DNA of 37,139 bases, taken from NCBI GenBank assembly GCA_016790695.1, contig JAEUOS010000223.1, positions 1 to 37,139 of the forward strand. Direction: 5' to 3'. Shown in pieces: positions 1-8,815 of the stretch. The notes beneath the pieces were generated by a model, which was not told where the DNA came from, did not search any database, and saw nothing but the letters and a program-made list of their open reading frames with translations. The DNA comes from Burkholderiales bacterium. GTDB lineage: Bacteria > Pseudomonadota > Gammaproteobacteria > Burkholderiales > JAEUOS01. The position numbers were made by a program, and so were the translations under genes. The stretch's first letter is position 1. The number at the start of each line of letters is the position of its first letter.

Positions 1-818
1 CGCAGGCGCGGGTGGCCTAGCAGCAGCGCCTCGGCCGGCAGCATGCGCGCGACCCGGCCCGAGCGCCGGACCCCGCGGGTCTGGCCCGGCAGGTCGGGCA
101 CGCGGGTGACGCGCTGCGCCATGCGGATCGACTCTTCCTCCTGCATCACCGCGATCGGCGCGCGCCGTGCCGCGTCGGGAACATCCGACACGACGGCGCG
201 GCCGAGACCGCGGATGACGCCCGACAGTCCGGGCAGGTCCTCGAGCAGGGCGCGGATGCGCACCACCTCCTGCCAGGCGTCGCTGCGCAGCAGGCCGCGC
301 ATGCGGTCCCAATGGATGTTCTTGAGCATGTCGCCGGCGTCGCCGAGCACGTGGACGAGCGCGTCGATCGTGCCGGTGCGTTCGCGCCAGTCGTCCGCGA
401 AGGCCGCCAGCGCCGCGGTTTCCGCGGCCTCGAGCGCGAGGCCGCGGTCGAGGCCGTCGACCACGCGGTCGAGATGCCAGAGCAGCGAGCGCAGCACCTG
501 GTCGGCCAGCTCGGGATGCGCGCCGCACGGGCGTGCCAGGTCGAGCGCGGCGAACGTGGCGTCGATCGCCTGCGCCAGGGCCGGGCGCGGCCAGGCCGGA
601 TCATCCGGCGCCTGTCCGGCCGCAAGCCCGGCACGCATGCGCGGCAGGGCCGCGAGCCGCGCGGCCAGCTGTCCGAGCGAATGGGTGAGTGCGGACAGCC
701 ACAGGCTGCGCGGCAGTCGGTCGAGCGCGGCGAGCTCCGCCTCGCGCGCGGCGAAGAGCACCGGGGCGGGCGGTTCGGCTGCGCGTCGGATGGTGCCCGC
801 CTGCGCCGCGTCACTCAT
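1..818 (-). CDS. viaA: ViaA-like protein, partner of the RavA ATPase (C-terminus outside window)
   Basis: The reading frame starts with ATG at 818-816, overlaps the end of the RavA-like gene by 8 bp, and runs open to the window edge (272 codons visible). The visible part is helical and Ala/Leu/Arg-rich. Two stretches resemble E. coli ViaA: one around 'RIRALLEDLPGLSGVIRGLGR' trimmed here to its core LEDLPGLSGVIRGLGR, and one later with RMLPAEALLLG, like the RLLPPELATLG that precedes the von Willebrand A domain in ViaA. The VWA domain with its MIDAS metal site would lie beyond the window, so it is not seen. In E. coli ViaA stimulates the RavA ATPase and the pair acts on respiratory and metal-cofactor enzymes. 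Function here is inferred from the RavA neighbour plus these motifs. It could also be a generic MoxR-associated VWA protein. Confidence 0.72.
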   Translation of the reverse strand, partial: MSDAAQAGTIRRAAEPPAPVLFAAREAELAALDRLPRSLWLSALTHSLGQLAARLAALPRMRAGLAAGQAPDDPAWPRPALAQAIDATFAALDLARPCGAHPELADQVLRSLLWHLDRVVDGLDRGLALEAAETAALAAFADDWRERTGTIDALVHVLGDAGDMLKNIHWDRMRGLLRSDAWQEVVRIRALLEDLPGLSGVIRGLGRAVVSDVPDAARRAPIAVMQEEESIRMAQRVTRVPDLPGQTRGVRRSGRVARMLPAEALLLGHPRL

Positions 819-2211
819 GGGCGATCGGCTCGGGCAGGCTGCCGGGATCGTCGGCCAGGCGCGGCAGGGCCTCGAACGCGGCGCGCGCGGTTGCGGCGCG
901 CGCATCGAGGCCGGCAAGCGCCGCGTCGGTGGCCTCGAGGTGCGCGCCGGCGCGTGCCGCCAGCGCGGTGTCGCACCACAGGCTCTGCGCGCTCCAGCGC
1001 GCGAGCTCCGCACGGTGGGCCGCGAGTTCGGCGCGATAGCCGCCGATGCGGGCGCGCAACGCGTCGACCTGCCGCGTGCGCGCGCCGACGTGGGCGGCGC
1101 CGTAGCGACGGCGACGGCGAAAGCTCATGCGCACCGCCGCCGCGGCGCCCTTGGCGTCGTTGACCTCGTCGGCGGGGCCGGCGCCGAAGCGCAGGCGGCC
1201 GCTGTCGTCGTAGTCGAGATCGTCGGCGACGGCCTCGAGTTCGGCCTGCTTCTCGAAGGCCTCGACCACGCGCGCGAGGCGCTCGGGCGCGAACGCCTCG
1301 CGCACCCCGAGACGGGCGCACAGCCATTCGGTCAATCCTTCCTGCGCGGCGGCATCGGCCGCGAGGCAGCTCGGCGCGAGCCACAGGTCCCAGACGGCCA
1401 GCGCATCCCGGCCTTCGGCCGCGGCGGCGACCTGCATCAGGCGCACCGTCTTCAGCCAGCGGCGGTCGGACACGTACCGGCCCTGGCCGGTCAGGTGCTC
1501 GCGCAGCAGATCCAGGGTTTCGTGCACCGCCGGCGGCAGGACCACGGCCGCCGCGGCGATCGCAAGCGCCTCGAGGTCGGCGTCGTCGAGCGCGTCGCCG
1601 TCCGCAGCGGCCGGCGCCGCGCCGGCGGCGAGCAGGGCGGCGAAGCCCGCGCGGCTCACCGGGGCAACCGGCAGGCGCGTCAGGAAGCGGTCGAAGAAGG
1701 CTTCGCCGACCTCATCCTCCGGGACCGCGTTGGTCGCGCCGATCACGCAGATCAGCGGCGCCGGTTCGCGCCGCGGGCCGTTGTCGAATTCGCGCTCGTT
1801 GAGCAGGGTCAGGAGGGCGTTGAGGATCGCGCTGTTCGCCTTGAACACCTCGTCGATGAAGGCGATCGAGGCGCGCGGCAGGAAGCCCTCGGTGCGGCGC
1901 TCGTAGCGGTCCTGCTCGAGGGCCGCGATCGACAGCGGGCCGAACAACTCCTCGGGCACGGTGAAGCGGGTCAGCAGGCGCTCGAAGTAGGCGCCGCCGC
2001 GAAACGCGCGATGCAGGCGTCGCGCCAGCGCGCTCTTGGCCGTGCCCGGCGGACCGATCAGCAGGACGTGCTCGCGCGCCAGCGCGGTCAGCAGCGCCAG
2101 GCGCACCACGTGGCGCCGCTCGACCAGGCCCGCCTCGAGGCGCGCGAGCAGGGCCGGCAGGCGGTCGCGCAGCGCGGCCGGTCTGCGGCGTGCGTCCGCC
2201 GCTTCCGTCAT
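811..2211 (-). CDS. ravA: RavA-type MoxR-family AAA+ ATPase
   Basis: A 466-residue AAA+ ATPase. Walker A is GPPGTAKSA at residues 53-61, Walker B is IAFIDE at 116-121, sensor 1 is GATN ending at N161, and FFDRF near 172-176 carries a likely arginine finger. The block TRFTVPEELFGPLSIAAL at 81-98 closely matches the RavA subgroup of the MoxR family. The C-terminal 100 residues are predicted coiled coil, rich in Ala, Arg and Glu. Family members work as hexameric chaperone-like ATPases with a VWA partner, helping assemble or activate metal-containing complexes. E. coli RavA is 498 residues, so length fits. The ATG (2211-2209) overlaps the amidase stop as ATGA, and the gene end overlaps the ViaA-like start by 8 bp, which indicates translational coupling. 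An in-frame extension upstream of 2211 is only a shadow of the amidase. Confidence 0.88.
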   Translation of the reverse strand: MTEAADARRRPAALRDRLPALLARLEAGLVERRHVVRLALLTALAREHVLLIGPPGTAKSALARRLHRAFRGGAYFERLLTRFTVPEELFGPLSIAALEQDRYERRTEGFLPRASIAFIDEVFKANSAILNALLTLLNEREFDNGPRREPAPLICVIGATNAVPEDEVGEAFFDRFLTRLPVAPVSRAGFAALLAAGAAPAAADGDALDDADLEALAIAAAAVVLPPAVHETLDLLREHLTGQGRYVSDRRWLKTVRLMQVAAAAEGRDALAVWDLWLAPSCLAADAAAQEGLTEWLCARLGVREAFAPERLARVVEAFEKQAELEAVADDLDYDDSGRLRFGAGPADEVNDAKGAAAAVRMSFRRRRRYGAAHVGARTRQVDALRARIGGYRAELAAHRAELARWSAQSLWCDTALAARAGAHLEATDAALAGLDARAATARAAFEALPRLADDPGSLPEPIAHE

Positions 2212-3623
2212 GGCGCGGGCCAGCGGTGCCGCCAGGGGCGGTCCGCCTCGACCTCGGCAGCGATCGCAAGCAGCCGCCCGTCGTCGCCGCGCCGGCCGAT
2301 CAGCTGCATGCCGATCGGCAGGCCGGCGGAGGAGGGCGCGCACGGCAGCGCCACCGCAGGCAGGCCGGCGGCATTGACGAATCCGGTGAACACCGCGTGG
2401 CCGCGCGGGCCGACGGGGCGGCCGTCGATCTGCGTCGGATGGGTCGTTCCGACGGGCCACGGCAAGGCGGCCGCGGCCGGCGTGAGCAGGAAATCGTGCG
2501 CGGCGAACAGGCCGGCGAGGCGCGCTTCCAGCGCCTCGACCAGGCGCAGCAGGTCGAACAGCGCCGTCGCCGGCATCGCGCGGCCGGCGTCGGCGTTGGC
2601 CAGCGCCGTCGGCGCGAGCAGCTCGCGCCATCCGGTGCGGGTCTCGAGCATCAGCGCCAGGCCGGCCTGCGCGAGGCCCATCCAGCGCGCGTTGACGGCG
2701 TCGGCAAGGTCGCTGCGCGCGACGGTCTCGACGCGGTGCCCCAGGGCGCGGAGCGCATCGGCGGACCGCGCCACCTGCAGGTCGATCTCGGGGTCGACCG
2801 GCGCATCGCCGAAGGCGCGCACGTGGAGGATCCGGCAGCGCGGCAGGTGCGCGGGCACCGCGAACGGGCGGTCGGCCCAATCGGCGGATGCGCCGTCGCG
2901 GGCGTCGGGCGGGCTCAGCGTCTGCATCGCCAGCACCGCATCCTCGACCGTGCGCGCGATCGGCCCGACCACCTCGTGGCCGAGAAAGATCGCAGGCAGG
3001 CCGTCGGCCCGCGGCACGCGGCCGCGCGACGGCTTGAAGCCCACCAGTCCGGCATGCGAGGCCGGGCGCCGGATCGAGCCGCCGCCGTCGGTGCCGAGCG
3101 CGAGCGGGCCGAATCCGGCGGCCACCGCGGCAGCCGCACCGCCGCTGGAGCCGCCGACCGAAAGCGCGGGGTTCCACGGATTGCAGGTCGGACCGAAGAC
3201 GAGATTGTCGGTGTGGCCGACCATGGCGAATTCCGGCGTGTTGGTCTTGCCCACGATGATCGCGCCGGCCGCGCGCAGCCGCGCCACCGGCAGCTCGTCG
3301 CGGTCGGGAACGTGCGCGGCGAACAGGCGGCTGCCCCAGGTGGCGCGCATGCCGGCGACGGCGATGTTGTCCTTGACGGTGACCGGCACGCCGTCGAGCG
3401 GTCCGGCAGGGGCGCCGCGCGCGAAGCGCGCGGCGCTCGCGTGCGCCGCGGCATGCGCGTGCGCGTCGTCGCGCGTGACGATCGCGTTCAGGCGCGGATT
3501 GTGACGCGCGACGTGCGCGAGCACCGCGTCGAGCACCTCTGGCGGGGAGAAGCGGCCGGCGCGATAGCCGCGGCCGAGGTCGCCGGCGCTCAGGCGCCAG
3601 AGGGCGGCGGGAGAACCGTCCAC
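2208..3623 (-). CDS. Amidase signature family amidohydrolase
   Basis: A 471-residue amidase signature enzyme, GTG start at 3623-3621 with GAGG six bases upstream. The Ser-cisSer-Lys triad is visible: K84 in VTVKDN, cis-Ser S159 in GGSSGG, nucleophile S183 in GTDGGGSIRRPA. The spacing S159 to S183 is the 24 residues usual for the family. Such enzymes hydrolyse carboxamides to acid plus ammonia or amine. The substrate cannot be told from sequence. No GatA-specific context is present (no gatB/gatC), and there is no signal peptide, so it should be cytoplasmic. It sits 31 bp after the TauD-like dioxygenase and is coupled to ravA by a 4-bp overlap, so dioxygenase, amidase, ravA and viaA are probably co-transcribed. 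Confidence 0.9.
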   Translation of the reverse strand: MDGSPAALWRLSAGDLGRGYRAGRFSPPEVLDAVLAHVARHNPRLNAIVTRDDAHAHAAAHASAARFARGAPAGPLDGVPVTVKDNIAVAGMRATWGSRLFAAHVPDRDELPVARLRAAGAIIVGKTNTPEFAMVGHTDNLVFGPTCNPWNPALSVGGSSGGAAAAVAAGFGPLALGTDGGGSIRRPASHAGLVGFKPSRGRVPRADGLPAIFLGHEVVGPIARTVEDAVLAMQTLSPPDARDGASADWADRPFAVPAHLPRCRILHVRAFGDAPVDPEIDLQVARSADALRALGHRVETVARSDLADAVNARWMGLAQAGLALMLETRTGWRELLAPTALANADAGRAMPATALFDLLRLVEALEARLAGLFAAHDFLLTPAAAALPWPVGTTHPTQIDGRPVGPRGHAVFTGFVNAAGLPAVALPCAPSSAGLPIGMQLIGRRGDDGRLLAIAAEVEADRPWRHRWPAP

Positions 3624-3654
3624 CGAACGCCTCGCGTCGCGCGCGCGGCCCGGC

Positions 3655-4542
3655 CTAGGGGCGGTAGAACGGCTTGTCGCCGGCGATGGTGACGCGATCC
3701 ATCACGCGCCGGTACCCGGCATAGTCGTTGACCGCCAGGTGCTGGGTCGAGCGGTTGTCCCACAAGGCCAGGGTGCCGCGCCGCCAGCGCAGCCGGATCT
3801 GGAATTCCGGTCGCTGGCTGTGGCGGTTGAGGAAGTCGAGCAGCGGCGCCGATTCCTCCTCGGTCATGTCGGCGAAGCGGATCGCATAGACCCAGTTGAT
3901 GAACAGGATCTTGCGCCCGGTCTCCGGATGGGTGCGCACGCAGGGATGGGCCTGCTCGGCGAGCCCCGCCTCGCTCACCTCGATGCGCATGCTCTTCAGG
4001 TCGTCGTCGGCATAGGTGCCCTGCGGACCGTAGGAGCGCTTGGCGCTGTGCATGACCGTCAGCCCCTCGAGCACGCGCTGCAGGCCCGGTGACAGCGCAT
4101 CGAACGCCTGCATCTGGTTGCACCACAGGGTGTCGCCGCCCACCGGCGGCGACTCGCGCGCATACAGGCAGGTGCCCATCACGGGCTCGGCGGCGAAGGT
4201 CAGGTCGGAATGCCAGCGCCCGCCGAAGTTGAGCTTCTTCTTCTCGTCGGCCTCGCGCACGATGCGCATCATCTCGGGGTGGCCGTCGAGCGGCTTGATG
4301 AACGGCGTGGCGGAAAGCGGGCCGAAATGCCGCGCGAAGGCCTTCTGCTGATCGGGCGTCAGCTCCTGGTCGCGCAGGATGAGCAGGCAGTGCTCGGCGA
4401 GCGCGCGGCGCAGGTCCGCGACGGTCTCGGGGGCGATCGGGCGGGCGGCGTCGATGCCGGTGACCTCGGCACCGCCGGCACCGCACAGCGGCGCGACGTC
4501 GAAGCCGCGGTAGGCCGGGGCAGGCTTGAGAACGGCGCTCAT
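3655..4542 (-). CDS. TauD/TfdA-family Fe(II)/2-oxoglutarate dioxygenase
   Basis: A 295-residue member of the TauD/TfdA family. The iron-binding facial triad is H111 and D113 (RWHSDLTF) and H268 (STQHLAV). R279, eleven residues after the distal His as in TauD, should bind 2-oxoglutarate. Enzymes of this family hydroxylate a C-H bond next to a heteroatom, often releasing sulfite, phenol or an aldehyde. The substrate is not predictable here. The start ATG (4542-4540) is preceded by AGGAGG at seven bases, the best ribosome site in this part of the window, so longer starts upstream (to 4800) are rejected: they would overlap the divergent monooxygenase. It is the first gene of the run that continues into the amidase, ravA and viaA. 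Confidence 0.9.
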   Translation of the reverse strand: MSAVLKPAPAYRGFDVAPLCGAGGAEVTGIDAARPIAPETVADLRRALAEHCLLILRDQELTPDQQKAFARHFGPLSATPFIKPLDGHPEMMRIVREADEKKKLNFGGRWHSDLTFAAEPVMGTCLYARESPPVGGDTLWCNQMQAFDALSPGLQRVLEGLTVMHSAKRSYGPQGTYADDDLKSMRIEVSEAGLAEQAHPCVRTHPETGRKILFINWVYAIRFADMTEEESAPLLDFLNRHSQRPEFQIRLRWRRGTLALWDNRSTQHLAVNDYAGYRRVMDRVTIAGDKPFYRP

Positions 4543-4654
4543 CGGGAAACCCTCCTGGATGGTTGACGCCGGCGCGCGCGGGCGGCGCAGGCGCGGCGGC
4601 TTGGATGCGTCATGTACGATTGGCAAGGATAGCGCAACCGGAGGCAACAACGGC
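4543..4654. promoter_or_regulatory. Divergent intergenic region between TauD-like and monooxygenase genes
   Basis: This 112-bp gap must hold the start signals for both divergent genes. The ribosome sites are clear: AGGAGG for the dioxygenase on the minus strand, and GGAGG at 4640-4644, ten bases before the monooxygenase ATG. The least GC-rich stretch is 4601-4632, where TTGGAT and TACGAT occur, but their spacing does not make a convincing sigma-70 promoter. I see no clear operator palindrome. Confidence 0.4.
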
Positions 4655-6268
4655 ATGACCAGCACGCGCGGGGACGACGGGAACGCGCTCGATCTCCTGA
4701 TCGTCGGCGCCGGCTTCGCCGGCATGTACATGCTCTTCAAGGCGCGCGAACTGGGGTTCCGCGCACGGGTCATCGAGGCCGGGGACGACGTCGGCGGCAC
4801 CTGGTACTGGAACCGCTATCCCGGCGCGCGCTGCGACATCGAGAGCCTCGAGTACTCGTACGGCTTCGACGAGGCGCTGCAGCAGGAATGGCGCTGGAGC
4901 GAGCGCTTCGCGGCGCAGCCCGAGATCCTCGCCTACGCGCGCCATGTCGCCGCGCGCTTCGATCTCCGGCGCGACATCACCTTCGGGGCCCGCGTGACCC
5001 GCGCCTGGTTCGACGATGCCGCCTCGACCTGGGAGGTCGGCACCGACGGCGGCCAGGCGCTGCGCGCGCGCTTCGTCGTGATGGCGACGGGCTGCCTGTC
5101 CTCGGCCAATCTGCCGGCGATTCCCGGCATCGAGACCTTTGGCGGCCCGCGCTACCACACCGGCCAGTGGCCGCACGAGCCGGTCGATTTCTCCGGCCTG
5201 CGCGTCGGCGTCATCGGCACCGGGTCGTCCGCGGTGCAGTCGATCCCGGTCATCGCCCGGCAGGCGCGCGAACTGACGGTGTTCCAGCGCACGGCCACCT
5301 ACTCGGTGCCGGCGCACAACGCGCCGCTCGATCCCGCCTACGAGGCCAGGGTCAAGGCCGACTACGCGGGTTTCCGGCGGCGCAACGAGCGCATGCCGGC
5401 CGCCTTCGGCGCCAACCTCGACGCCAACGACGCCTCGGCCCTGGAGGCGACACCGGCGGAGCGCCAGCGCCGCTTCGACGAGCGCTGGCGCGCCGGCGGC
5501 CTCGGCTTCACCCGCGCCTTCGGCGACATCGTCCTCGACGCGCGCGCCAATGCGCTGGCGGCCGCGTACGTGCGCGACAAGATCCGCGCGCTGGTCAGGG
5601 ATGCCGCGACCGCGGCGCTGCTGTCGCCGTCGCAGCCGGTCGCGTGCAAGCGGCTGTGCGTCGACACCGGGTACTACGAGACCTTCAACCTGCCGCACGT
5701 GCGCCTGGTCGACATCGCCGCCACCGGCATCGAGGCGGTCACGCCGCGCGGCGTCAGGGCGGCCGGGCGCGAGTTCGCGCTCGACGCGCTGGTGTTCGCC
5801 ACCGGGTTCGACGCGATGACGGGGACCCTGCTGCGCATGGACATCCGCGGCCGCGGCGGCCTGCCGCTGGCCGAGAAGTGGCGCGCCGGGCCGCTCAACT
5901 ACCTGGGCCTGATGGTGGCGGGATTCCCCAACCTGTTCACCATCACCGGCCCGGGCAGCCCGTCGGTGCTCACCAACATGATCGTCTCGATCGAGCAGCA
6001 CGTGCGCTGGATCGGCGCGTGTCTCGCATGGCTGCGCGCGCATGGCCGCAGCCGCATCGAGGCCCGGGAGGCGGCCGAGCGCGACTGGGTCGGTCACGTC
6101 AATGGCGTGGCCTCGCGCACCATCTTCCCGGGCTGCAATTCCTGGTATCTCGGCGCCAACGTGCCGGGCAAGGTGCGCGTGTTCATGCCCCTGCTGGGCT
6201 TTCCCGCCTATGCCGACAAGTGCGCGGCGGTGGCGGCGGCGGGCTACGAGGGGTTCGCCGTCGCCTGA
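4655..6268 (+). CDS. Baeyer-Villiger-type flavin monooxygenase
   Basis: A 537-residue class B flavoprotein monooxygenase. The FAD Rossmann motif GAGFAG is at 18-23, followed by DDVGGTWYWNRYPGARCD, typical of Baeyer-Villiger enzymes. The family fingerprint F-x-G-x3-H-T-x2-W-P is present at 162-173 (FGGPRYHTGQWP). The NADP-binding motif GTGSSA is at 188-193. These enzymes use NADPH and O2 to insert oxygen next to a ketone carbonyl, giving esters or lactones, or to oxidise S or N. Length is normal (about 500-550). I chose ATG 4655 because GGAGG lies ten bases upstream and the FAD motif starts at the usual distance. It is monocistronic: the next gene is convergent, 20 bp away. The alpha/beta hydrolase and crotonase of the facing cluster could process its products, but that is only inference. 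Confidence 0.92.
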   Translation: MTSTRGDDGNALDLLIVGAGFAGMYMLFKARELGFRARVIEAGDDVGGTWYWNRYPGARCDIESLEYSYGFDEALQQEWRWSERFAAQPEILAYARHVAARFDLRRDITFGARVTRAWFDDAASTWEVGTDGGQALRARFVVMATGCLSSANLPAIPGIETFGGPRYHTGQWPHEPVDFSGLRVGVIGTGSSAVQSIPVIARQARELTVFQRTATYSVPAHNAPLDPAYEARVKADYAGFRRRNERMPAAFGANLDANDASALEATPAERQRRFDERWRAGGLGFTRAFGDIVLDARANALAAAYVRDKIRALVRDAATAALLSPSQPVACKRLCVDTGYYETFNLPHVRLVDIAATGIEAVTPRGVRAAGREFALDALVFATGFDAMTGTLLRMDIRGRGGLPLAEKWRAGPLNYLGLMVAGFPNLFTITGPGSPSVLTNMIVSIEQHVRWIGACLAWLRAHGRSRIEAREAAERDWVGHVNGVASRTIFPGCNSWYLGANVPGKVRVFMPLLGFPAYADKCAAVAAAGYEGFAVA

Positions 6269-6288
6269 GGGCGGCTGCCGCCGCGCCC
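6269..6288. terminator. GC-rich inverted repeat between convergent genes
   Basis: The whole 20-bp gap between the monooxygenase stop and the crotonase stop forms an imperfect hairpin with GGGCG and CGCCC outer arms. There is no U-tract on either side, so it could be a bidirectional pause or terminator but is not a canonical intrinsic terminator. Confidence 0.3.
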
Positions 6289-7038
6289 TCAGCCGGGCTT
6301 GCGCATCGAGGACGGCCTGACCGGCGCTGCCGTGGCCGCCAGCGGATCATGGGCGGCGGCGGCGGCGAACCAGTCGCGCGCGCGCATTCCGGCGGCGGCG
6401 GCGCGCAGCGCGGTCTTGATGCGCGGCACGCCGTGTGGCGGAAAGCCGGCGATGCGCGCGGCGATCGCGCCGGCGCGCGCGGTCACCGCGGCGTCGTCCA
6501 CCACCTCGCTGGCGATGCCCTCGCGCAGCATCGCCCGGGCGTCGAGGCGGTCGCCCAGGAGGCACATGCGCGCGGCTGCCGCCTCCCCGTGCCGCAGCAC
6601 CAGCCAGGCGATGTTCTTCGGCGCGGCCATGCCGATCTGGACCTCGCCCACCTGCAGGAACGCGCCCTCGCCGGCAACCAGCAGGTCGCAGGCGATCGCC
6701 AGCGCGGCCCCGCCGTTGATCGCATAGCGCTCCAGCGCGCCGACGATCACCTTGGGCGACTCGATCAGGCGGCAGTGCACCTCGTCCCAGGTGTCGCGGA
6801 AGGTGGCGGCCCACGGCGGCGCGGGGTCGGCATTGAAGGCCTTGACGTCGAGGCCCGAGCAGAACGCGCCGCCGGCGCCGCGCAGCACCACGGCGCGGAT
6901 GGCGTCGTCGGCATTGATCTCGCCCAGGGCGTCGCGCATGGCCTCGGCCAGCGAGCCTTCGATGGCGTTCTTGCGTTCGGGCCGGTTGAGGACCAGTTCG
7001 GCCCAGCCGTCGTGGCGTTCGATGAGGATCGGATTCAT
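6289..7038 (-). CDS. Enoyl-CoA hydratase/isomerase (crotonase) family protein
   Basis: A 249-residue crotonase-fold protein. The two oxyanion-hole segments are visible: GAFCSGLDVKAF at 57-68 and YAINGGAALAIACD at 105-118. Of the two acidic residues used by classical enoyl-CoA hydratase, the second (rat Glu164) is kept as E132 in VGEVQIG, while the first (rat Glu144) is an alanine, A112. That pattern argues for an isomerase, a dehalogenase/thioesterase-like activity or another crotonase reaction rather than a standard hydratase. It acts on a cytoplasmic CoA thioester. It is the last gene of the mutL-miaA-hydrolase-Bug run, 20 bp after the Bug receptor gene. ATG 7038 is chosen because the conserved N-terminal strand starts directly after it. 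Confidence 0.85.
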   Translation of the reverse strand: MNPILIERHDGWAELVLNRPERKNAIEGSLAEAMRDALGEINADDAIRAVVLRGAGGAFCSGLDVKAFNADPAPPWAATFRDTWDEVHCRLIESPKVIVGALERYAINGGAALAIACDLLVAGEGAFLQVGEVQIGMAAPKNIAWLVLRHGEAAAARMCLLGDRLDARAMLREGIASEVVDDAAVTARAGAIAARIAGFPPHGVPRIKTALRAAAAGMRARDWFAAAAAHDPLAATAAPVRPSSMRKPG

Positions 7039-7058
7039 GGGATGGCGGCCAGTGCCGG

Positions 7059-8066
7059 TCAGGAGGGTGTGAGCCTTGCGTCCGCGACCATTTTCTTCCA
7101 GCCCTCCAGGTCGGCCTGCAGGACCCTGGCGAACTCTGCGGGCGTGGTGGGCGTCGGCGCCGGCGCGTTCTGCTTCTGCTCGAAGAAGGCGACGGTGTCC
7201 GGCAGGCGCAGCCACTGATTGAGCAGGGCGTTCATGCGCTCGACGACCGGCGCCGGCGTTCCTTTGGCAACGAACATGCCGTACCACGAGGTCACGTTCA
7301 TCGGCACGCCCTGTTCGTTCAGGGTCGGGACTTCCGGGAGCTGCGGCAGGCGCGCCTGCGCGGCCACGGCAATCGCGCGCAGCCGGCCGCTGCGGATCAG
7401 GCCGACCGGCGTGGCCGAGTCGATCCACGCCACGCCGATCTCGCCGCCGACCACGGCCGGTGCGATCTGCGCCACCGTCTTGTAGGGCACGTGCTCCATC
7501 GGCATCCCGGTGCGCGCCTTGATCATCTCCATGACCAGATGGCCGCCGGAGCCGATGCCCCACGAGCCGTAGCTCAGCCTGCCGCCCTGGGCCGCGGCGT
7601 GCGCGACGAGTTCGCTCAGGGTGCGCACCGGGACGGCGGGATTGACGATGAGCACGTTGCCGCCGCCGCCGCCGATCCGCCCGACCGGCGCGAAGTCGCT
7701 CATCGGGTCGTGCGACATCTTGGCCATCAGCAGCCGATTCACCAGATACGCTGCGGAGAACGAGATCAGCAGGGTGTGGCCGTCGGCCGGGGCGCGCAGC
7801 ACGGTCTCGTGGGCGACGATGCCGTTGGCGCCGGGCCGGTTTTCCACCACCACGGGCACGCCGAGGCTGCGCGCGAGAAACTCGCCCAGGGGTCGGCCGA
7901 ACACGTCGGCGCCGCCGCCGGCGCCGCTGGGCAGCACCAGCCGGATGTCGCGCGCCGGCCACGCCTGCGCGCGCAGGGAGCCGGCGGCGCCCGCGATCGG
8001 CAGCGCGAGCGCCGCGGCGAGCGCGCGGCGCCGACCGGCGCTGCCGGGCGTGCGGTGGATCGTCAT
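7059..8066 (-). CDS. Bug-family tripartite tricarboxylate transporter substrate-binding protein
   Basis: A 335-residue periplasmic receptor of the Bug (TctC-like) family. The N-terminus has a twin-Arg-rich stretch (GRRRALAAALALPIAGAAG) ending in an Ala-x-Ala type cleavage site near SLRAQA, so export by Sec or Tat. The mature part carries the family hallmarks: WPARDIRLVLPSGAGGGADV, then ENRPGANG, PADGHTLL, and the late MEHVPYKT. Bug proteins bind carboxylates, amides or aromatic acids. No TctA/TctB membrane genes occur in the window, common for orphan Bug receptors. The ATG overlaps the hydrolase stop (ATGA), and AAGGAG lies eight bases upstream, so it is co-translated with the hydrolase. The ligand is unknown. 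Confidence 0.93.
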   Translation of the reverse strand: MTIHRTPGSAGRRRALAAALALPIAGAAGSLRAQAWPARDIRLVLPSGAGGGADVFGRPLGEFLARSLGVPVVVENRPGANGIVAHETVLRAPADGHTLLISFSAAYLVNRLLMAKMSHDPMSDFAPVGRIGGGGGNVLIVNPAVPVRTLSELVAHAAAQGGRLSYGSWGIGSGGHLVMEMIKARTGMPMEHVPYKTVAQIAPAVVGGEIGVAWIDSATPVGLIRSGRLRAIAVAAQARLPQLPEVPTLNEQGVPMNVTSWYGMFVAKGTPAPVVERMNALLNQWLRLPDTVAFFEQKQNAPAPTPTTPAEFARVLQADLEGWKKMVADARLTPS

Positions 8067-8815
8067 GCGGTCGTCTCCTTCCGGGGAACATGCGGTGCGC
8101 AAAGCAGGCCCGTCAGGGCGTCCGGCGCGCTCACCATCGCATTGTGCCCGGTCCGGAGTTCGACGTACTGCCAGGCGGGGTCGGCCTTGAGGCGCTGCTT
8201 GAGCCCCATGAAGTCCGAATAGAACGGCTCCACGCAGTCGATGTAGGTGCGCGGCAGCGCCGCCGCGCCGGCGCCGGCGGCCAGGCGCGGCAGGCGCAGC
8301 GGCACCAGGTAGCAGCCGTACGGGTGCGGGCGCAGGCGCCGCGCCACCCAGGCGAGGTCGGCCGGATCGGTGAGGCCGAACACCGCGGCGTCGGGCGGCG
8401 GCAGGAACAGCGCGCCGCCGCGATCGCGCGCCGCCGCGTGGCGGGCCTGCGCGGCCTCCGGACTGTGGAACGCGGTCCAGTGGTCGCCGTCCGCGGGCAC
8501 CACCGCGTCGAGGTAGACCAGCCGCGAAATCGCGCCGGTGCCGTCGAGGCGATCGGCGGCGCCGGTGACGATCAGGCCGCCGTAGGAGTGCCCGACCAGG
8601 ATGGCGTCGCGGATCTCCTCGGTCTCGAAGTGGCTCACCACGTCCTCGACGTGGGTGTCGAGGGTGATCTGGCGCGACAGCAGGTGCGCGTGCTCGCCCA
8701 TGCCGGCGAGGGTCGGCGTGTGGACGGTGTGGCCGAGCGCGCGCAGGCGCGCGGCGACGCGTGCCCAGCACCAGCCGCCGTGCCAGGCGCCGTGGATCAG
8801 GACATAGGTGCTCAT
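8063..8815 (-). CDS. Alpha/beta hydrolase (EstC/hydroxynitrile-lyase-like)
   Basis: A 250-residue alpha/beta hydrolase. The N-terminal [10 protein letters not shown] (8-17) forms the oxyanion region typical of the plant salicylate-binding/hydroxynitrile-lyase-like esterases and bacterial EstC relatives. The nucleophile is S77 in GHSYGG, and the catalytic His is H224 in TGHNAM near the C-terminus. The acid is likely D194 or a nearby carboxylate, which I cannot fix without alignment. There is no signal peptide, so cytoplasmic. Likely esterase or C-C/C-O hydrolase; the substrate is unknown. It is coupled by ATGA overlaps on both sides, to miaA upstream and to the Bug receptor downstream. Confidence 0.88.
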   Translation of the reverse strand: MSTYVLIHGAWHGGWCWARVAARLRALGHTVHTPTLAGMGEHAHLLSRQITLDTHVEDVVSHFETEEIRDAILVGHSYGGLIVTGAADRLDGTGAISRLVYLDAVVPADGDHWTAFHSPEAAQARHAAARDRGGALFLPPPDAAVFGLTDPADLAWVARRLRPHPYGCYLVPLRLPRLAAGAGAAALPRTYIDCVEPFYSDFMGLKQRLKADPAWQYVELRTGHNAMVSAPDALTGLLCAPHVPRKETTA

